A DNA stretch of 62,872 nucleotides from Fimenecus sp051881455 (GTDB taxonomy: Bacteria > Bacillota > Clostridia > Oscillospirales > Acutalibacteraceae), in the NCBI GenBank assembly GCA_051881455.1, contig JBJEPX010000017.1, positions 1 through 62,872 on the forward strand. Reading direction: 5' to 3'. The notes under the pieces are model-generated. The model had not been told where the DNA came from, did not search any database, and worked only from the letters and a program-made list of their open reading frames with translations. Positions 9,683-18,249 of the stretch are shown here, piece by piece (position 1 is the first letter of the stretch; each line of letters begins with the position of its first letter). The position numbers were made by a program, and so were the translations under genes.

Positions 9683-9892
9683 ATGGAACAGAAAAAAATT
9701 GACAGAATAAACGAGCTTTATCATAAGTCAAAATCCGTAGGGCTGAATGATGCGGAACGGGAGGAGCAAACTGCTCTGCGCCGGGAATACATTGACAGCT
9801 TTAAATTAAGCCTTACTTCACAGCTTGACAATATGTATATTGTAGATGAAAAAGGTAATAAAACTAAGGTGGAAAAGAAAAATGAGCGATGA
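9683..9892 (+). CDS. UPF0291 / DUF896 family protein
   Basis: Small helical protein (69 aa) of the YnzC-like UPF0291 family. The start is ATG 9683 with AAGGAAA upstream; the 26 in-frame residues before it are outside the family and include the promoter. Family pattern visible: KIDRINELYHKSK, AEREEQTALRREYIDSFK and LDNMYIVDEKG. In Bacillus a member sits beside lexA and is SOS-linked, but no LexA gene or box is evident here. Function is unknown beyond that. Its last codons overlap the next gene by 11 bases, so the two are translationally coupled. Confidence 0.85.
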   Translation: MEQKKIDRINELYHKSKSVGLNDAEREEQTALRREYIDSFKLSLTSQLDNMYIVDEKGNKTKVEKKNER

Positions 9893-10121
9893 GGTTAAAA
9901 TCGGAAGATACCGTCATTTCAAGGGTAATGAATATGAAGTCTTGTATATAGCCACTCACAGCGAAACCTTGGAAAAAATGGTGGTTTACCGTGCTCTTTA
10001 CGGTGAACGGGGCATATGGGTGCGCCCCATGTCAATGTGGAACGAAACCGTAACCCGTGACGGAAAAGCCTTTAAACGATTTGAATATATAGGGGATAAA
10101 AACGCCTCAAAACTTGACTAA
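9882..10121 (+). CDS. DUF1653 domain protein
   Basis: 79-aa cytoplasmic protein of the DUF1653 family. The start is ATG 9882 (MSDEVKIGRYRHFKGNEYEV), with AAGGTGG about 10 bases upstream; the longer in-frame version (from 9846) is basic and not family-like. The family signature G.YRHFKG..YEVL..A.HSET.E..VVYRALYG and the tail W.RP..M..E are complete. Biochemical role unknown. Co-transcribed with the preceding UPF0291 gene from 9588-9616. Confidence 0.85.
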   Translation: MSDEVKIGRYRHFKGNEYEVLYIATHSETLEKMVVYRALYGERGIWVRPMSMWNETVTRDGKAFKRFEYIGDKNASKLD

Positions 10122-10143
10122 ACCGCTAAATGTAGTGTATAAT
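10114..10143 (+). promoter_or_regulatory. Sigma-A promoter of the topoisomerase pair
   Basis: TTGACT at 10114-10119, 18-bp spacer and perfect TATAAT at 10138-10143; the AAAGGATG ribosome binding site of the next gene begins near 10166. Confidence 0.75.
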
Positions 10144-10161
10144 ATTTAGCGGTTAATTTTT
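10121..10161 (+). terminator. Intrinsic terminator overlapping a promoter
   Basis: 11-bp stem AACCGCTAAAT (10121-10131) / ATTTAGCGGTT (10143-10153), loop of 11, then A-A and a T-run. The loop and stem also contain the -10 box of the next gene, so the same DNA ends one transcript and starts the next. Confidence 0.75.
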
Positions 10162-10179
10162 CGGTAAAGGATGTAACTT

Positions 10180-12165
10180 ATGGCAAAAAAGGCATCATAC
10201 GGTAACGAAAGCATTTCTCAACTTAAAGGTGCGGACAGAGTAAGAAAGCGCCCCGCTGTTATTTTCGGCTCGGACGGTATTGAGGGCTGTGAGCACGCCG
10301 TATTTGAAATACTTTCCAACTCCATTGACGAGGCAAGAGAGGGCTACGGCGATAAAATTGTTGTTACCCGTTTTCTCGATGGCTCAATTGAGGTGCAGGA
10401 CTTCGGCCGCGGTATTCCCGTTGACTTTAATAAAAATGAAAATTGCTATAACTGGGAGCTTGTTTTCTGCGAGCTTTATGCAGGCGGCAAGTATGATACT
10501 AACGACGGCGGAAACTACGAGTATTCCTTGGGACTCAACGGCTTGGGACTTTGCGCCACACAGTATGCATCGGAATATATGGACGCGGAAATTCATACAG
10601 GGGGATATAAATACAATCTCCATTTTGAACACGGTGAAATCGCGGGAGAAATGCAGAAAGAGCCTTATAATAAGCGCGACACAGGCTCCCGTATCCGCTG
10701 GAAGCCCGATTTAAAGGTCTTTACCGATATAAACATACCTCTTGAATATTATCAGGAAACGATTAAAAGACAGTCTGTTGTAAATGCAGGCATAAAGTTT
10801 ATACTTAAAAATCAGATTTCGGGCAGTTCCTTTGAAACCTTTGAATATGTGTATGAAAACGGTATTACGGACTATGTAAAGGAAATTGCCGCAGATACTG
10901 AAATGTCATCAGTTCAGTTCTGGTCAACCGAAAAGGTGGGCAGAGACCGTGAGGATATGAAGGATTACAGAGTAAAAATAACGGCTTCTCTCTGTTTTTC
11001 CAATAAAATTCAGCTTAAAGAGTATTATCATAATTCAAGCTTTCTTGAACACGGCGGAGCGCCCGAAAAGGCTTTCAGAAGCGCTTTCGTTTCGCAAATC
11101 GACAGTTATCTCAAACAAAACGGTAAATACCTTAAAACCGACGCAAAAATCAATTATCAGGATATTGAGGATTGCTTAATACTTGTTGTATCGTCCTTTT
11201 CAACTCAAACCTCATATGAAAACCAGACCAAAAAGGCGATTACAAATAAGTTTATACAGGAGGCTATGACTGAATTCTTCCGTCATCAGCTTGAAGTGTA
11301 TTTTATTGAGAATAAGCTTGACGCAGATAAAATCGCAAACCAGATTCTTATAAATATGCGTTCAAGAATAAAAGCCGAAAGTACAAGAATAAATATAAAA
11401 AAGACGCTTCAATCAGGTAACGATATGACCTCCCGCGTGGAAAAATTCGTGGATTGCCGAAGCCGTGATGTAAACGAGCGCGAAATATTTATCGTTGAGG
11501 GTGATTCGGCTCTCGGCGCCTGTAAGCAGGCGAGAGATTCCTCGTTCCAGGCGATAATCCCCGTAAGAGGTAAAATTCTTAACTGCTTAAAGAGCGAATA
11601 CGATAAAATTTTCAAAAGCGATATTATAACGGATCTTGTAAAGGTTCTCGGCTGCGGTGTTGAGGTAAATACAAAGTCAAATAAGGAGCTTTCACTGTTT
11701 AACATTGATAATCTCCGTTGGAATAAGGTTATAATCTGTACCGATGCCGATGTGGACGGTTTCCAGATAAGAACGCTTATCCTCACAATGATTTACCGCC
11801 TTATGCCCACAATTATAAAAGAGGGAAAGGTGTTTATCGCCGAATCGCCGCTGTATGAAATCCGATATAAGGACCAAACATATTTCTGCTACACGGAAAA
11901 AGAAAAGGCAGATGTACTCGCAGAAATCGGCGACGGAAAATATACAATTCAGCGTTCCAAGGGACTTGGTGAAAACGACGCCGACATGATGTGGCTCACA
12001 ACCATGAACCCCAAAACAAGGCGCTTGATTAAAGTTGAGCCCGATTACGACCCACAGGCGGTTGCTGATAAATTTGATTTGCTTTTGGGCGATAATCTTC
12101 AAGGCAGAAAAGACCATATTGCCGAAAACGGATATATGTATATTGATTTGGCAGATATTTCATAA
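10180..12165 (+). CDS. parE: Type IIA DNA topoisomerase subunit B (ParE/GyrB-like)
   Basis: ATPase/Toprim subunit of a type II topoisomerase (661 aa). The GHKL ATP-binding motifs are EILSNSIDEA (about residues 43-52), DFGRGIPVD (about 73-81) and LGLNGLGLCATQY. The Toprim glutamate is in FIVEGDSALGA (about 437-447) and the metal aspartates in CTDADVDGFQ; QRSKGLGE is near the C-terminus. Typical GyrB/ParE have GDSAGGSAK and RGKILNVEK, so GDSALGACK and RGKILNCLK mark a divergent branch seen in Clostridia beside a separate gyrBA. ParE is the better guess because GyrB usually lies near dnaA; the assignment to decatenation is inferred. Coupled to the next gene (14-base gap). Confidence 0.85.
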   Translation: MAKKASYGNESISQLKGADRVRKRPAVIFGSDGIEGCEHAVFEILSNSIDEAREGYGDKIVVTRFLDGSIEVQDFGRGIPVDFNKNENCYNWELVFCELYAGGKYDTNDGGNYEYSLGLNGLGLCATQYASEYMDAEIHTGGYKYNLHFEHGEIAGEMQKEPYNKRDTGSRIRWKPDLKVFTDINIPLEYYQETIKRQSVVNAGIKFILKNQISGSSFETFEYVYENGITDYVKEIAADTEMSSVQFWSTEKVGRDREDMKDYRVKITASLCFSNKIQLKEYYHNSSFLEHGGAPEKAFRSAFVSQIDSYLKQNGKYLKTDAKINYQDIEDCLILVVSSFSTQTSYENQTKKAITNKFIQEAMTEFFRHQLEVYFIENKLDADKIANQILINMRSRIKAESTRINIKKTLQSGNDMTSRVEKFVDCRSRDVNEREIFIVEGDSALGACKQARDSSFQAIIPVRGKILNCLKSEYDKIFKSDIITDLVKVLGCGVEVNTKSNKELSLFNIDNLRWNKVIICTDADVDGFQIRTLILTMIYRLMPTIIKEGKVFIAESPLYEIRYKDQTYFCYTEKEKADVLAEIGDGKYTIQRSKGLGENDADMMWLTTMNPKTRRLIKVEPDYDPQAVADKFDLLLGDNLQGRKDHIAENGYMYIDLADIS

Positions 12166-12179
12166 GGGGAGGGAATAAA

Positions 12180-14420
12180 ATGGCACGAAAGAAAAAAACA
12201 GTTGAGCCTGAAATGACCGAAGAACAGGCAAACGCCCATATTCTCGGAGCAGGCGAGGTTGTCGAGCAGTATATTACCGAAACTCTTGAAACAAACTATA
12301 TGCCTTACGCCATGAGCGTAATTATGTCCCGTGCAATTCCCGAAATTGACGGCTTTAAGCCTTCCCACAGAAAACTTTTATATACCATGTATAAAATGGG
12401 GCTTTTGAACGGCGGCAGAGTGAAATCCGCAAATATCGTGGGCAGAACTATGCAGCTTAATCCCCACGGCGACGCGGCAATATACGAAACTATGGTGCGC
12501 CTTGCCAAGGGTAATGAAAGTCTTTTGCATCCTTATGTTGACTCAAAGGGTAACTTCGGTAAGGCATATTCAAAAAATATGGTTTTTGCCGCCTCCCGTT
12601 ATACCGAGGCAAAGCTGGAGCCCATTGCTTATGAACTTTTCCGTGACATTGATAAGGATACGGTGGATTTTGTGGATAACTATGATGCCACAATGAAAGA
12701 GCCTACCTTGCTCCCCGTAACCTTCCCCTCAGTGCTTGTTAATGCCAATACGGGTATTGCAGTAGGTATGGCGTCGTCAATCTGTTCCTTTAATCTTAAA
12801 GAGATTTGCGATACAACAATAGGACTTATTAAAAATCCCGATTTTGATATTACTGAAACTCTTAAAGCTCCCGATTTTATCGGCGGCGGTAAGATTATAT
12901 ATGACCGCGAAGCAATGAACGAGATTTACCGCACAGGTCGTGGCGGCTTTAAGGTCAGAGCAAAATATGAATACGATAAGGCAAACAACTGCATTGATAT
13001 TACGGAAATCCCCCCCACAACAACGGCGGAAGCAATAATTGATAAGATTATTGAAAAGGTAAAATCCAATTCTGTCAGAGAAATCAGCGATATTCGTGAC
13101 GAAACCGATAAAAAGGGACTTAAAATCACCATCGACTTAAAGCGCGGCACCGATGCGGATAAGCTTATGCAAAAGCTTTATAAAATGACGCCCCTTGAAG
13201 ACACTTTCTCCTGCAATTTCAACGTTTTGATTGCAGGCGTACCTCGTGTTCTCGGCGTCTCCGAGCTTTTGCAGGAGTGGATTGCTTACAGAACAGAATG
13301 CGTCAACCGCCGTGTGTATTTTGATTTGACAAAGGCAAAGGACAAGCTTCATCTTCTTTTGGGACTTCAAAAAATATTGCTTGATATTGACAAGGCGATA
13401 AAAATTGTCCGTGAAACAGAAGAGGAGCAGGAGGTTGTCCCCAATTTGATGATTGGCTTCGGCATTGATAAAATTCAGGCTGAATATGTTGCCGAAATCA
13501 AATTGCGCCACCTTAACCGTGAGTATATCCTTAAACGCTTGCAGGATGTTGAGGATTTAAAAAAGCAGATTGAGGATATGGAGGATATTCTTGCCAATAA
13601 ATCGAGAGTTAAAAAGATTATTGTGGGCGAGTTAAACGAGGTATCTCAAAAATACGGTAAGGAGCGCCGTTCCGAGATTATCTATGCGCAGGAAATCGAG
13701 GAGGAGCAGGAAACGGCGGAGGAAATCCCCGATTATCCCGTAACCCTTTTCTTTACAAAAGAGGGCTATTTCAAAAAGATTACTCCTTTGTCATTGCGTA
13801 TGAGCGGTGAGCATAAGCTCAAGGAAAATGACGAGATTATCTCAACTGTGGAAACTACCAATAATACGGAGCTTTTGTTCTTTACTGACCAATGTCAGGT
13901 TTATAAATCAAAGGCGTCGGATTTTGACGATACAAAGGCGAGCGTGTTGGGCGATTTCGTCCCCTCAAAGCTTATGATGGATGAGGGCGAGTCGGCAATC
14001 TCTATGGTAGTTTTAAAAGAGTATAAGGGATATATGCTGTTCTTCTTTGAAAACGGAAAAGTTGCAAAGGTGGATATTTCCGCTTATGAAACAAAAACTA
14101 ACCGTAAAAAACTTATAAAGGCGTATTCCGATAAGAGTCCCATTGTTGCAGTAGTTTATGCACCGCAGGATACAGAGCTTGTGATGCGCTCCACGGCAGG
14201 ACGGTATCTCCTCTTTAATACAGGGGCAATTTCCGCCAAAACCACAAAGGACAGTCAGGGGGTTTCCGTTATGACTCTCAAAAAAGGACACAGTATAGAC
14301 AGTGTTACGGAGTATAACGAGGGAATGTTTGCCAAACCTACCCGTTACAGAACGAAAAATCTCCCAGCCGCAGGCGCCATTTTAAGCGCCGAGGACCAGG
14401 GCGAGCAGTTAACATTTTGA
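12180..14420 (+). CDS. parC: Type IIA DNA topoisomerase subunit A (ParC/GyrA-like)
   Basis: DNA cleavage subunit partnering the upstream ParE-like protein (746 aa). The catalytic tyrosine is in FAASRYTEAKL (about residue 140). The quinolone-determining helix reads PHGDAAIYETM: the position that is Ser83 in E. coli GyrA and Ser80 in ParC is alanine here, while the acidic residue four positions on is kept as Glu. A coiled segment (DLKKQIEDMEDIL) precedes a short C-terminal region with beta-propeller-like repeats. It lacks an obvious full GyrA-box repeat set, which favours ParC. Start set by GGGGAGGG upstream. No terminator with a T-run was seen immediately after it. Confidence 0.86.
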   Translation: MARKKKTVEPEMTEEQANAHILGAGEVVEQYITETLETNYMPYAMSVIMSRAIPEIDGFKPSHRKLLYTMYKMGLLNGGRVKSANIVGRTMQLNPHGDAAIYETMVRLAKGNESLLHPYVDSKGNFGKAYSKNMVFAASRYTEAKLEPIAYELFRDIDKDTVDFVDNYDATMKEPTLLPVTFPSVLVNANTGIAVGMASSICSFNLKEICDTTIGLIKNPDFDITETLKAPDFIGGGKIIYDREAMNEIYRTGRGGFKVRAKYEYDKANNCIDITEIPPTTTAEAIIDKIIEKVKSNSVREISDIRDETDKKGLKITIDLKRGTDADKLMQKLYKMTPLEDTFSCNFNVLIAGVPRVLGVSELLQEWIAYRTECVNRRVYFDLTKAKDKLHLLLGLQKILLDIDKAIKIVRETEEEQEVVPNLMIGFGIDKIQAEYVAEIKLRHLNREYILKRLQDVEDLKKQIEDMEDILANKSRVKKIIVGELNEVSQKYGKERRSEIIYAQEIEEEQETAEEIPDYPVTLFFTKEGYFKKITPLSLRMSGEHKLKENDEIISTVETTNNTELLFFTDQCQVYKSKASDFDDTKASVLGDFVPSKLMMDEGESAISMVVLKEYKGYMLFFFENGKVAKVDISAYETKTNRKKLIKAYSDKSPIVAVVYAPQDTELVMRSTAGRYLLFNTGAISAKTTKDSQGVSVMTLKKGHSIDSVTEYNEGMFAKPTRYRTKNLPAAGAILSAEDQGEQLTF

Positions 14421-14458
14421 ATGAATAATGAATATTGCATAATGAAAAATGAATGATT

Positions 14459-14546
14459 GTAGGGGACAATGCTTTTCATCGTCCCGCAAAATGACCCCTC
14501 TGTCAAAACCTGCGGTTTTGACATCTCCCCTTTCAGGGGCGACAAG
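14459..14546. repeat. Dispersed palindromic intergenic repeat, copy 2
   Basis: Same modules as 4811-4896 (GTAGGGGAC, CCCCTCTGTCA, TGACATCTCCCC, CCTTTCAGGGG, GACAAG). The middle hairpin is here TCAAAACC/GGTTTTGA instead of TCAC/GTGA, as expected of a repeat family evolving with compensatory stem changes. Confidence 0.75.
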
Positions 14547-14624
14547 GAGTGCGGTGTGCTTGTAGGGGAGATTCACGAATCGCCCGGAAAAATCACCCAA
14601 AAACCCAATTTAACAGGTAGGTAG

Positions 14625-14644
14625 GGCGGGGGCTTGCCCCCGCC
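14625..14644. repeat. GC-rich perfect hairpin
   Basis: GGCGGGGGC / GCCCCCGCC with a TT loop: nine GC-rich pairs in a 42% GC neighbourhood, next to the dispersed repeat. No T-run on the plus side; probably another intergenic repeat module. Confidence 0.6.
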
Positions 14645-14691
14645 GCATATGACACAGCGCCTGACACAGTTTGAGCGGATAAAAACACCAA

Positions 14692-14720
14692 TAAAAAACC
14701 GACTGTAACATTACAGTCGG
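14692..14720 (-). terminator. Minus-strand intrinsic terminator, possibly of a small RNA
   Basis: 10-bp stem CCGACTGTAA / TTACAGTCGG with CA loop; on the minus strand it is followed by six T. No minus-strand protein gene lies upstream, but a second inverted pair (CAGACAG / CTGTCTG, 14723-14766) sits just before it, so a short structured transcript is possible. Confidence 0.55.
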
Positions 14721-14798
14721 TGCAGACAGTATCGGCAAACGCAAATTGATTTTACTTTCTGTCTGCAAAAATAGTATTTACGGTCCTATCTGCTTAAT

Positions 14799-14811
14799 TC
14801 ATTGAAAAAAA
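14799..14811 (+). repeat. Left direct repeat flanking the mobile element (target duplication)
   Basis: TCATTGAAAAAAA, identical and in the same orientation at 62420-62432. It abuts the left inverted repeat directly. Joining the outer flanks through one copy gives a continuous, plausible parC-secG intergenic region. Confidence 0.7.
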
Positions 14812-14841
14812 CACCAAATACACTAACAATTACCTCCCCCC
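14812..14841 (+). repeat. Left terminal inverted repeat of the element
   Basis: 30-bp end whose inner 13 bases, ATTACCTCCCCCC (14829-14841), match the right end exactly when read inward; about 7 of the outer 17 also match, including the terminal ACC. The distance from direct repeat to the 13-mer is 17 bp at both ends. Confidence 0.7.
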
Positions 14842-15020
14842 ACTAAAACAATGGTGGGAAGTTGATGGGACTTCCTCATAGATGTTAAAATCTCCCCCGC
14901 TTCTCTATGCGCAGGCGGCGTTTTACCGAAGTATCATTGTATCACTATCACAGGTCATTGCTACTAATTTTATCAAAGTTATTAAATCAAGTCGAAATTA
15001 CTGCTCGTATCTTACTCATT

Positions 15021-15075
15021 CTTGTCTGCTGTTATTTTCCGCAAGCGGAAAATAACAGCAGACAAGCGTTTTTTA
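15021..15075 (+). terminator. 22-bp perfect hairpin with T-run near the element's left end
   Basis: Perfect palindromic arms 15021-15042 and 15045-15066 (CTTGTCTGCTG... / ...CAGCAGACAAG) with a two-base AA centre, followed by CG and six T. Stem length is far beyond a usual terminator; it would insulate the cargo from outside reading, or may be a replication or single-strand structure. Confidence 0.65.
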
Positions 15076-15549
15076 TTTCAAATAATTAAAACAGATAGTC
15101 TTGGCGGAACGCTTGATAAGCTCGCTGTGTAAGAAAGTCACCATTGTTAGTATTCAACTTTCAAGGTTCAAATATTATAATTGATGTAATTGGAGATTTA
15201 ATATGCTCAAGGTCGGGAGTTTTTAGCATCGACTTGATATAAGTATCTCACGCTTACATCATACATATAATAGCACATTGAATTGTATATCGCAAATGTA
15301 CGATTGAAATTTTTTGGCTTTTTACTAATTATAAAAAATGCAATACAGTGAATAAAACCGCTTCATTGAAATCCAAAACAAAGCTATCGAACAATATTAA
15401 AAAATACAATTTTACTTTTCATAACAAAACTTAGTTTAAAATGTTGTAATAAAAAACCATTATGCTATTTAGCATTAATATAGAAAAAGTATTGCACTTG
15501 TTAATATTATGTGCAATAATACTATTAGGTTAAATTTTTGATAATAATT

Positions 15550-15578
15550 TTGTTATCACATACATGTGAAATTAGAAT
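15550..15578 (+). promoter_or_regulatory. Promoter with embedded operator for the protease cassette
   Basis: TTGTTA (15550-15555), 17-bp spacer, TAGAAT (15573-15578). The spacer contains an inverted repeat TCACAT-AC-ATGTGA at 15556-15569, positioned where a repressor would block RNA polymerase. Two more palindromes lie upstream: ATGCTA-TT-TAGCAT at 15462-15475 and TATTGCAC/GTGCAATA at 15490-15518. Confidence 0.6.
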
Positions 15579-15623
15579 TAATAAAAACAATTGTAATAAG
15601 CTAAATTTAAAAAGGAAATCATT

Positions 15624-17477
15624 ATGAAAGGTTTATTTCAAATAGTAAAAAAAAATAATACTTTATCTAATGAAAGTTGGGAAATTATTGGTACTGCATT
15701 TGCGATAGAAATAAAACAAGAAAATAAAAATGAGTGTTATTTACTAACGGCGTATCACAATATAGTTGAATCATTCGCAAACAATGAGAAGATTATCTTA
15801 CGAGACGAACAATTTAATTATTATGATTTAGTCGAAATTGTATATCCAAAAGAATTTTTCTCATACAATGGTGAAATTTATAATGACTTTGCATTACTCA
15901 AGATAACGGTAGAATCTCCAATCTTTTCATTTCCATTATCATCAGTTGATAAACCAACGAAATGTTATATTAGAGGTAGCGCTAAGCATTTTAATGACAT
16001 CACTAGTTTTACCTCCTTTAAAGGAGAACTTCTATGGGATGAAATACCAATAGAAAAAATGGATGAAAAAATATTAGTACTGGATGTTGATTTGAGAATT
16101 GTTTTTGATGAAAACAGTAATCTTCCGATAGATCAACAAAACATTTTAGGGGGAGTATCCGGCAGTCCGATTTTTGTAATATTAGATGATAAAATTTTTG
16201 CTGTAGGAGTTTTAGTCAAGATACATGCTGACGGTAGTGCTTCAAAATGTTATGGTGTGCCTATGACACATATAATTAATAAATGTCTAAAGCCTATTGG
16301 CCTATACTCTAATATTGTTACCAACTGCTCTGATGAAATTATATTTTCGGAATTGAATTCACAAAGCGTACAGCTTTATATTGATTTACTGTTTGGTGAC
16401 CCATTTCATTTTTCATTAGAGGATTGTACACAAGAGATAAAAATTTGGAACAATATATCAAATCAATTTTATAATGGCTTTTTAGTTGATACAATTCTTT
16501 CTGAAGTTATATCATTAGATGTTTTTTCAAAATATAGTTATGATACCCAAATAATCATAAGGTATTATTTAGCTAAATTTTTATTCAAACGAGGCAAAAA
16601 AAGAAGTGCATACGACCAATTTTCGTTAATTGAAAAATCTAAGCAACATCTTAGTAATGATGTTGCTAGTCGAGTTTCCACATTGCTCAATGCTCGTAAT
16701 ATTGTTGAATCTGATATGAACAACTTACAGTTAAAACTTGATGGGATTATGAGATGTGGTGATTCTATTACGAATATTCCTAATGTGAATAACATATATA
16801 TTGCAAGTGAATGTTCATCAGTAATTGGAAAAGGATTAATAAATGTTTTTAGTCAATTAGAAAAACAAAATTACTCTGTTTGTATAAAATCTTCTATAAA
16901 AGAAATATATAAAATGCACAGTTACTTATTGAAAACATATCCAGTTCCACTTCAAAAGCAGGATATTGTAAACACTTCGGTGGGTTGGTTAATTGATTTA
17001 TGGGAATTCGGAAATAAGATTGATATAGAAAAGCTTCAAAATAATATTTTTACTGGGTTTGAGCAAGCAACAAAAAGAAGAAATTCAATATTTCATATCC
17101 AGTCGCTAATTTCTTATTCGCTTTTATTGCTTATTACTAATTCTAAAAAAAAAGCGTCATTAATTATATTTTTAGTTGTATTATTAATGAAAGAAAAAAA
17201 ACTCAAACCAACTCATGAAGGCATAAACCAACTGTTGTATTATATGAAATTAAGCTATAGTAATTTCTTTGCATTATTTTCATTATATTTTGATTATGCT
17301 ATCTCATATGAAGAGTTTTTTCTAGAAAAAGCATCTATTCTTGAAATTGGCATCTCAAGACAATCATTGGGGGCTCAACTTAATAGAGCGCATTATATAT
17401 TTGATAGTATGTATAAACTCAACGAACAAAATATCTATTTTATAAAAATTGATGAAATTATTGAATTACTAGATTAA
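15624..17477 (+). CDS. Trypsin-like serine protease with helical-repeat C-terminus
   Basis: 617-aa protein with an N-terminal S1-type serine protease domain and a long helical tail. Catalytic triad residues can be placed: His in LLTAYHNIVE (about residue 50), Asp in YNDFALLKI (about 92) and Ser in GGVSGSPIF (about 185), the last being the GxSGxP oxyanion motif. Residues from about 230 to 617 are rich in alpha-helix and look like TPR-type solenoids, without a recognised family. There is no signal peptide, so it acts in the cytoplasm. Base composition is much more AT-rich than any neighbour, a sign of separate acquisition. It is followed after 13 bases by a small partner gene. Cytoplasmic proteases with helical arms joined to small partners are typical of conflict and defence systems; this role is inferred, not shown. 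Start fixed by AAGGAAA. Confidence 0.75.
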   Translation: MKGLFQIVKKNNTLSNESWEIIGTAFAIEIKQENKNECYLLTAYHNIVESFANNEKIILRDEQFNYYDLVEIVYPKEFFSYNGEIYNDFALLKITVESPIFSFPLSSVDKPTKCYIRGSAKHFNDITSFTSFKGELLWDEIPIEKMDEKILVLDVDLRIVFDENSNLPIDQQNILGGVSGSPIFVILDDKIFAVGVLVKIHADGSASKCYGVPMTHIINKCLKPIGLYSNIVTNCSDEIIFSELNSQSVQLYIDLLFGDPFHFSLEDCTQEIKIWNNISNQFYNGFLVDTILSEVISLDVFSKYSYDTQIIIRYYLAKFLFKRGKKRSAYDQFSLIEKSKQHLSNDVASRVSTLLNARNIVESDMNNLQLKLDGIMRCGDSITNIPNVNNIYIASECSSVIGKGLINVFSQLEKQNYSVCIKSSIKEIYKMHSYLLKTYPVPLQKQDIVNTSVGWLIDLWEFGNKIDIEKLQNNIFTGFEQATKRRNSIFHIQSLISYSLLLLITNSKKKASLIIFLVVLLMKEKKLKPTHEGINQLLYYMKLSYSNFFALFSLYFDYAISYEEFFLEKASILEIGISRQSLGAQLNRAHYIFDSMYKLNEQNIYFIKIDEIIELLD

Positions 17478-17490
17478 TGGAGTGTTATAT

Positions 17491-18051
17491 ATGAATTCAT
17501 TTGACTATAAATTATCAGAAATTTGGAATAACATACATCCTACAGAGAAAATACCACCTGAACGATTTTGGGAAATATGTAGAGAATTAAGCTGTCATCG
17601 AATCCTTCAATTTGATAGAGGAACTGTTGGAACTATGAGTTTGGGTCCTTTTAAAATTGCAACAAGTTTAGACAAAGATAAAGAAAAAATTCTAACAATA
17701 TTTGCTGAAAATATTTTTCCAATTTTTGTTACGGAGACAATCAATTTAACATTTAATGAAGCATATCTTTTATATTTTATACCAATGTTTAAAATTTTAA
17801 TATACATTTTAGACAATAGTTTTCTTATAGAAAGTCCTCTTCAATGGAGTATTTTAATCTATGTAAAACAAGCAAATGAAAAAAACTATTATCCGACAAT
17901 ATCTGAAATTATTAATGCTTTTAATGATCGTTGGAATATTATGGATATAGAATATTCTATTAACAGTTTGTTTGAAATAGAAAATTATCTTGGAAGTTCA
18001 AAAGCGATTCTTAATATAGATAACCATCAAAGACTTCACAGTTTAGTTTAA
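17491..18051 (+). CDS. Small partner protein of the protease cassette
   Basis: 186-aa cytoplasmic protein without a recognised domain. The start is ATG 17491, eight bases after GGAG; the GTG at 17482 overlaps that site. The last 60 residues (YYPTISEIINAFNDRW...) could form a winged helix-turn-helix, which recalls the 'middle component' proteins of ABC-three-component conflict systems, but there is no ABC ATPase beside it. Same extreme AT content as the protease and a 13-base gap indicate a two-gene operon. Function unknown; regulator or sensor for the protease is a guess. Confidence 0.7.
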   Translation: MNSFDYKLSEIWNNIHPTEKIPPERFWEICRELSCHRILQFDRGTVGTMSLGPFKIATSLDKDKEKILTIFAENIFPIFVTETINLTFNEAYLLYFIPMFKILIYILDNSFLIESPLQWSILIYVKQANEKNYYPTISEIINAFNDRWNIMDIEYSINSLFEIENYLGSSKAILNIDNHQRLHSLV

Positions 18052-18214
18052 CTTTATAGATTTTTAGGATTAACTTAATTAATCTATGTTGTAAAAATCA
18101 TCACAACCTTTTTCTGATAATTGAATATTCTGTACTGTTTTGTATGAAAAAGATATTCAATGATAGCATTTACGATTATTAGTAACTTTTAGTAGTGAAA
18201 AATAACTTGTAATG

Positions 18215-18245
18215 ATCACCCACCCATTGAATGTAGGTGGGTGAT
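18215..18245 (-). terminator. Hairpin between converging operons
   Basis: ATCACCCACC / GGTGGGTGAT 10-bp stem with 11-base loop, 4 bases beyond the stop of the minus-strand transfer operon and after the plus-strand cassette. T-runs are weak, so a bidirectional terminator is likely but not certain. Confidence 0.55.
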
Positions 18246-18249
18246 ATGT

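Noticed and set aside
15148..15175. rRNA spacer-like sequence (TTCAACTTTCAAGGTTC)
   Set aside because: Resembles the ITS anti-terminator region of Firmicutes, but is short and without rRNA genes nearby.
15201..15224. Seven-codon ORF with GGAG site upstream (MLKVGSF)
   Set aside because: Too short and with no following regulated gene nearby to be a credible leader peptide.
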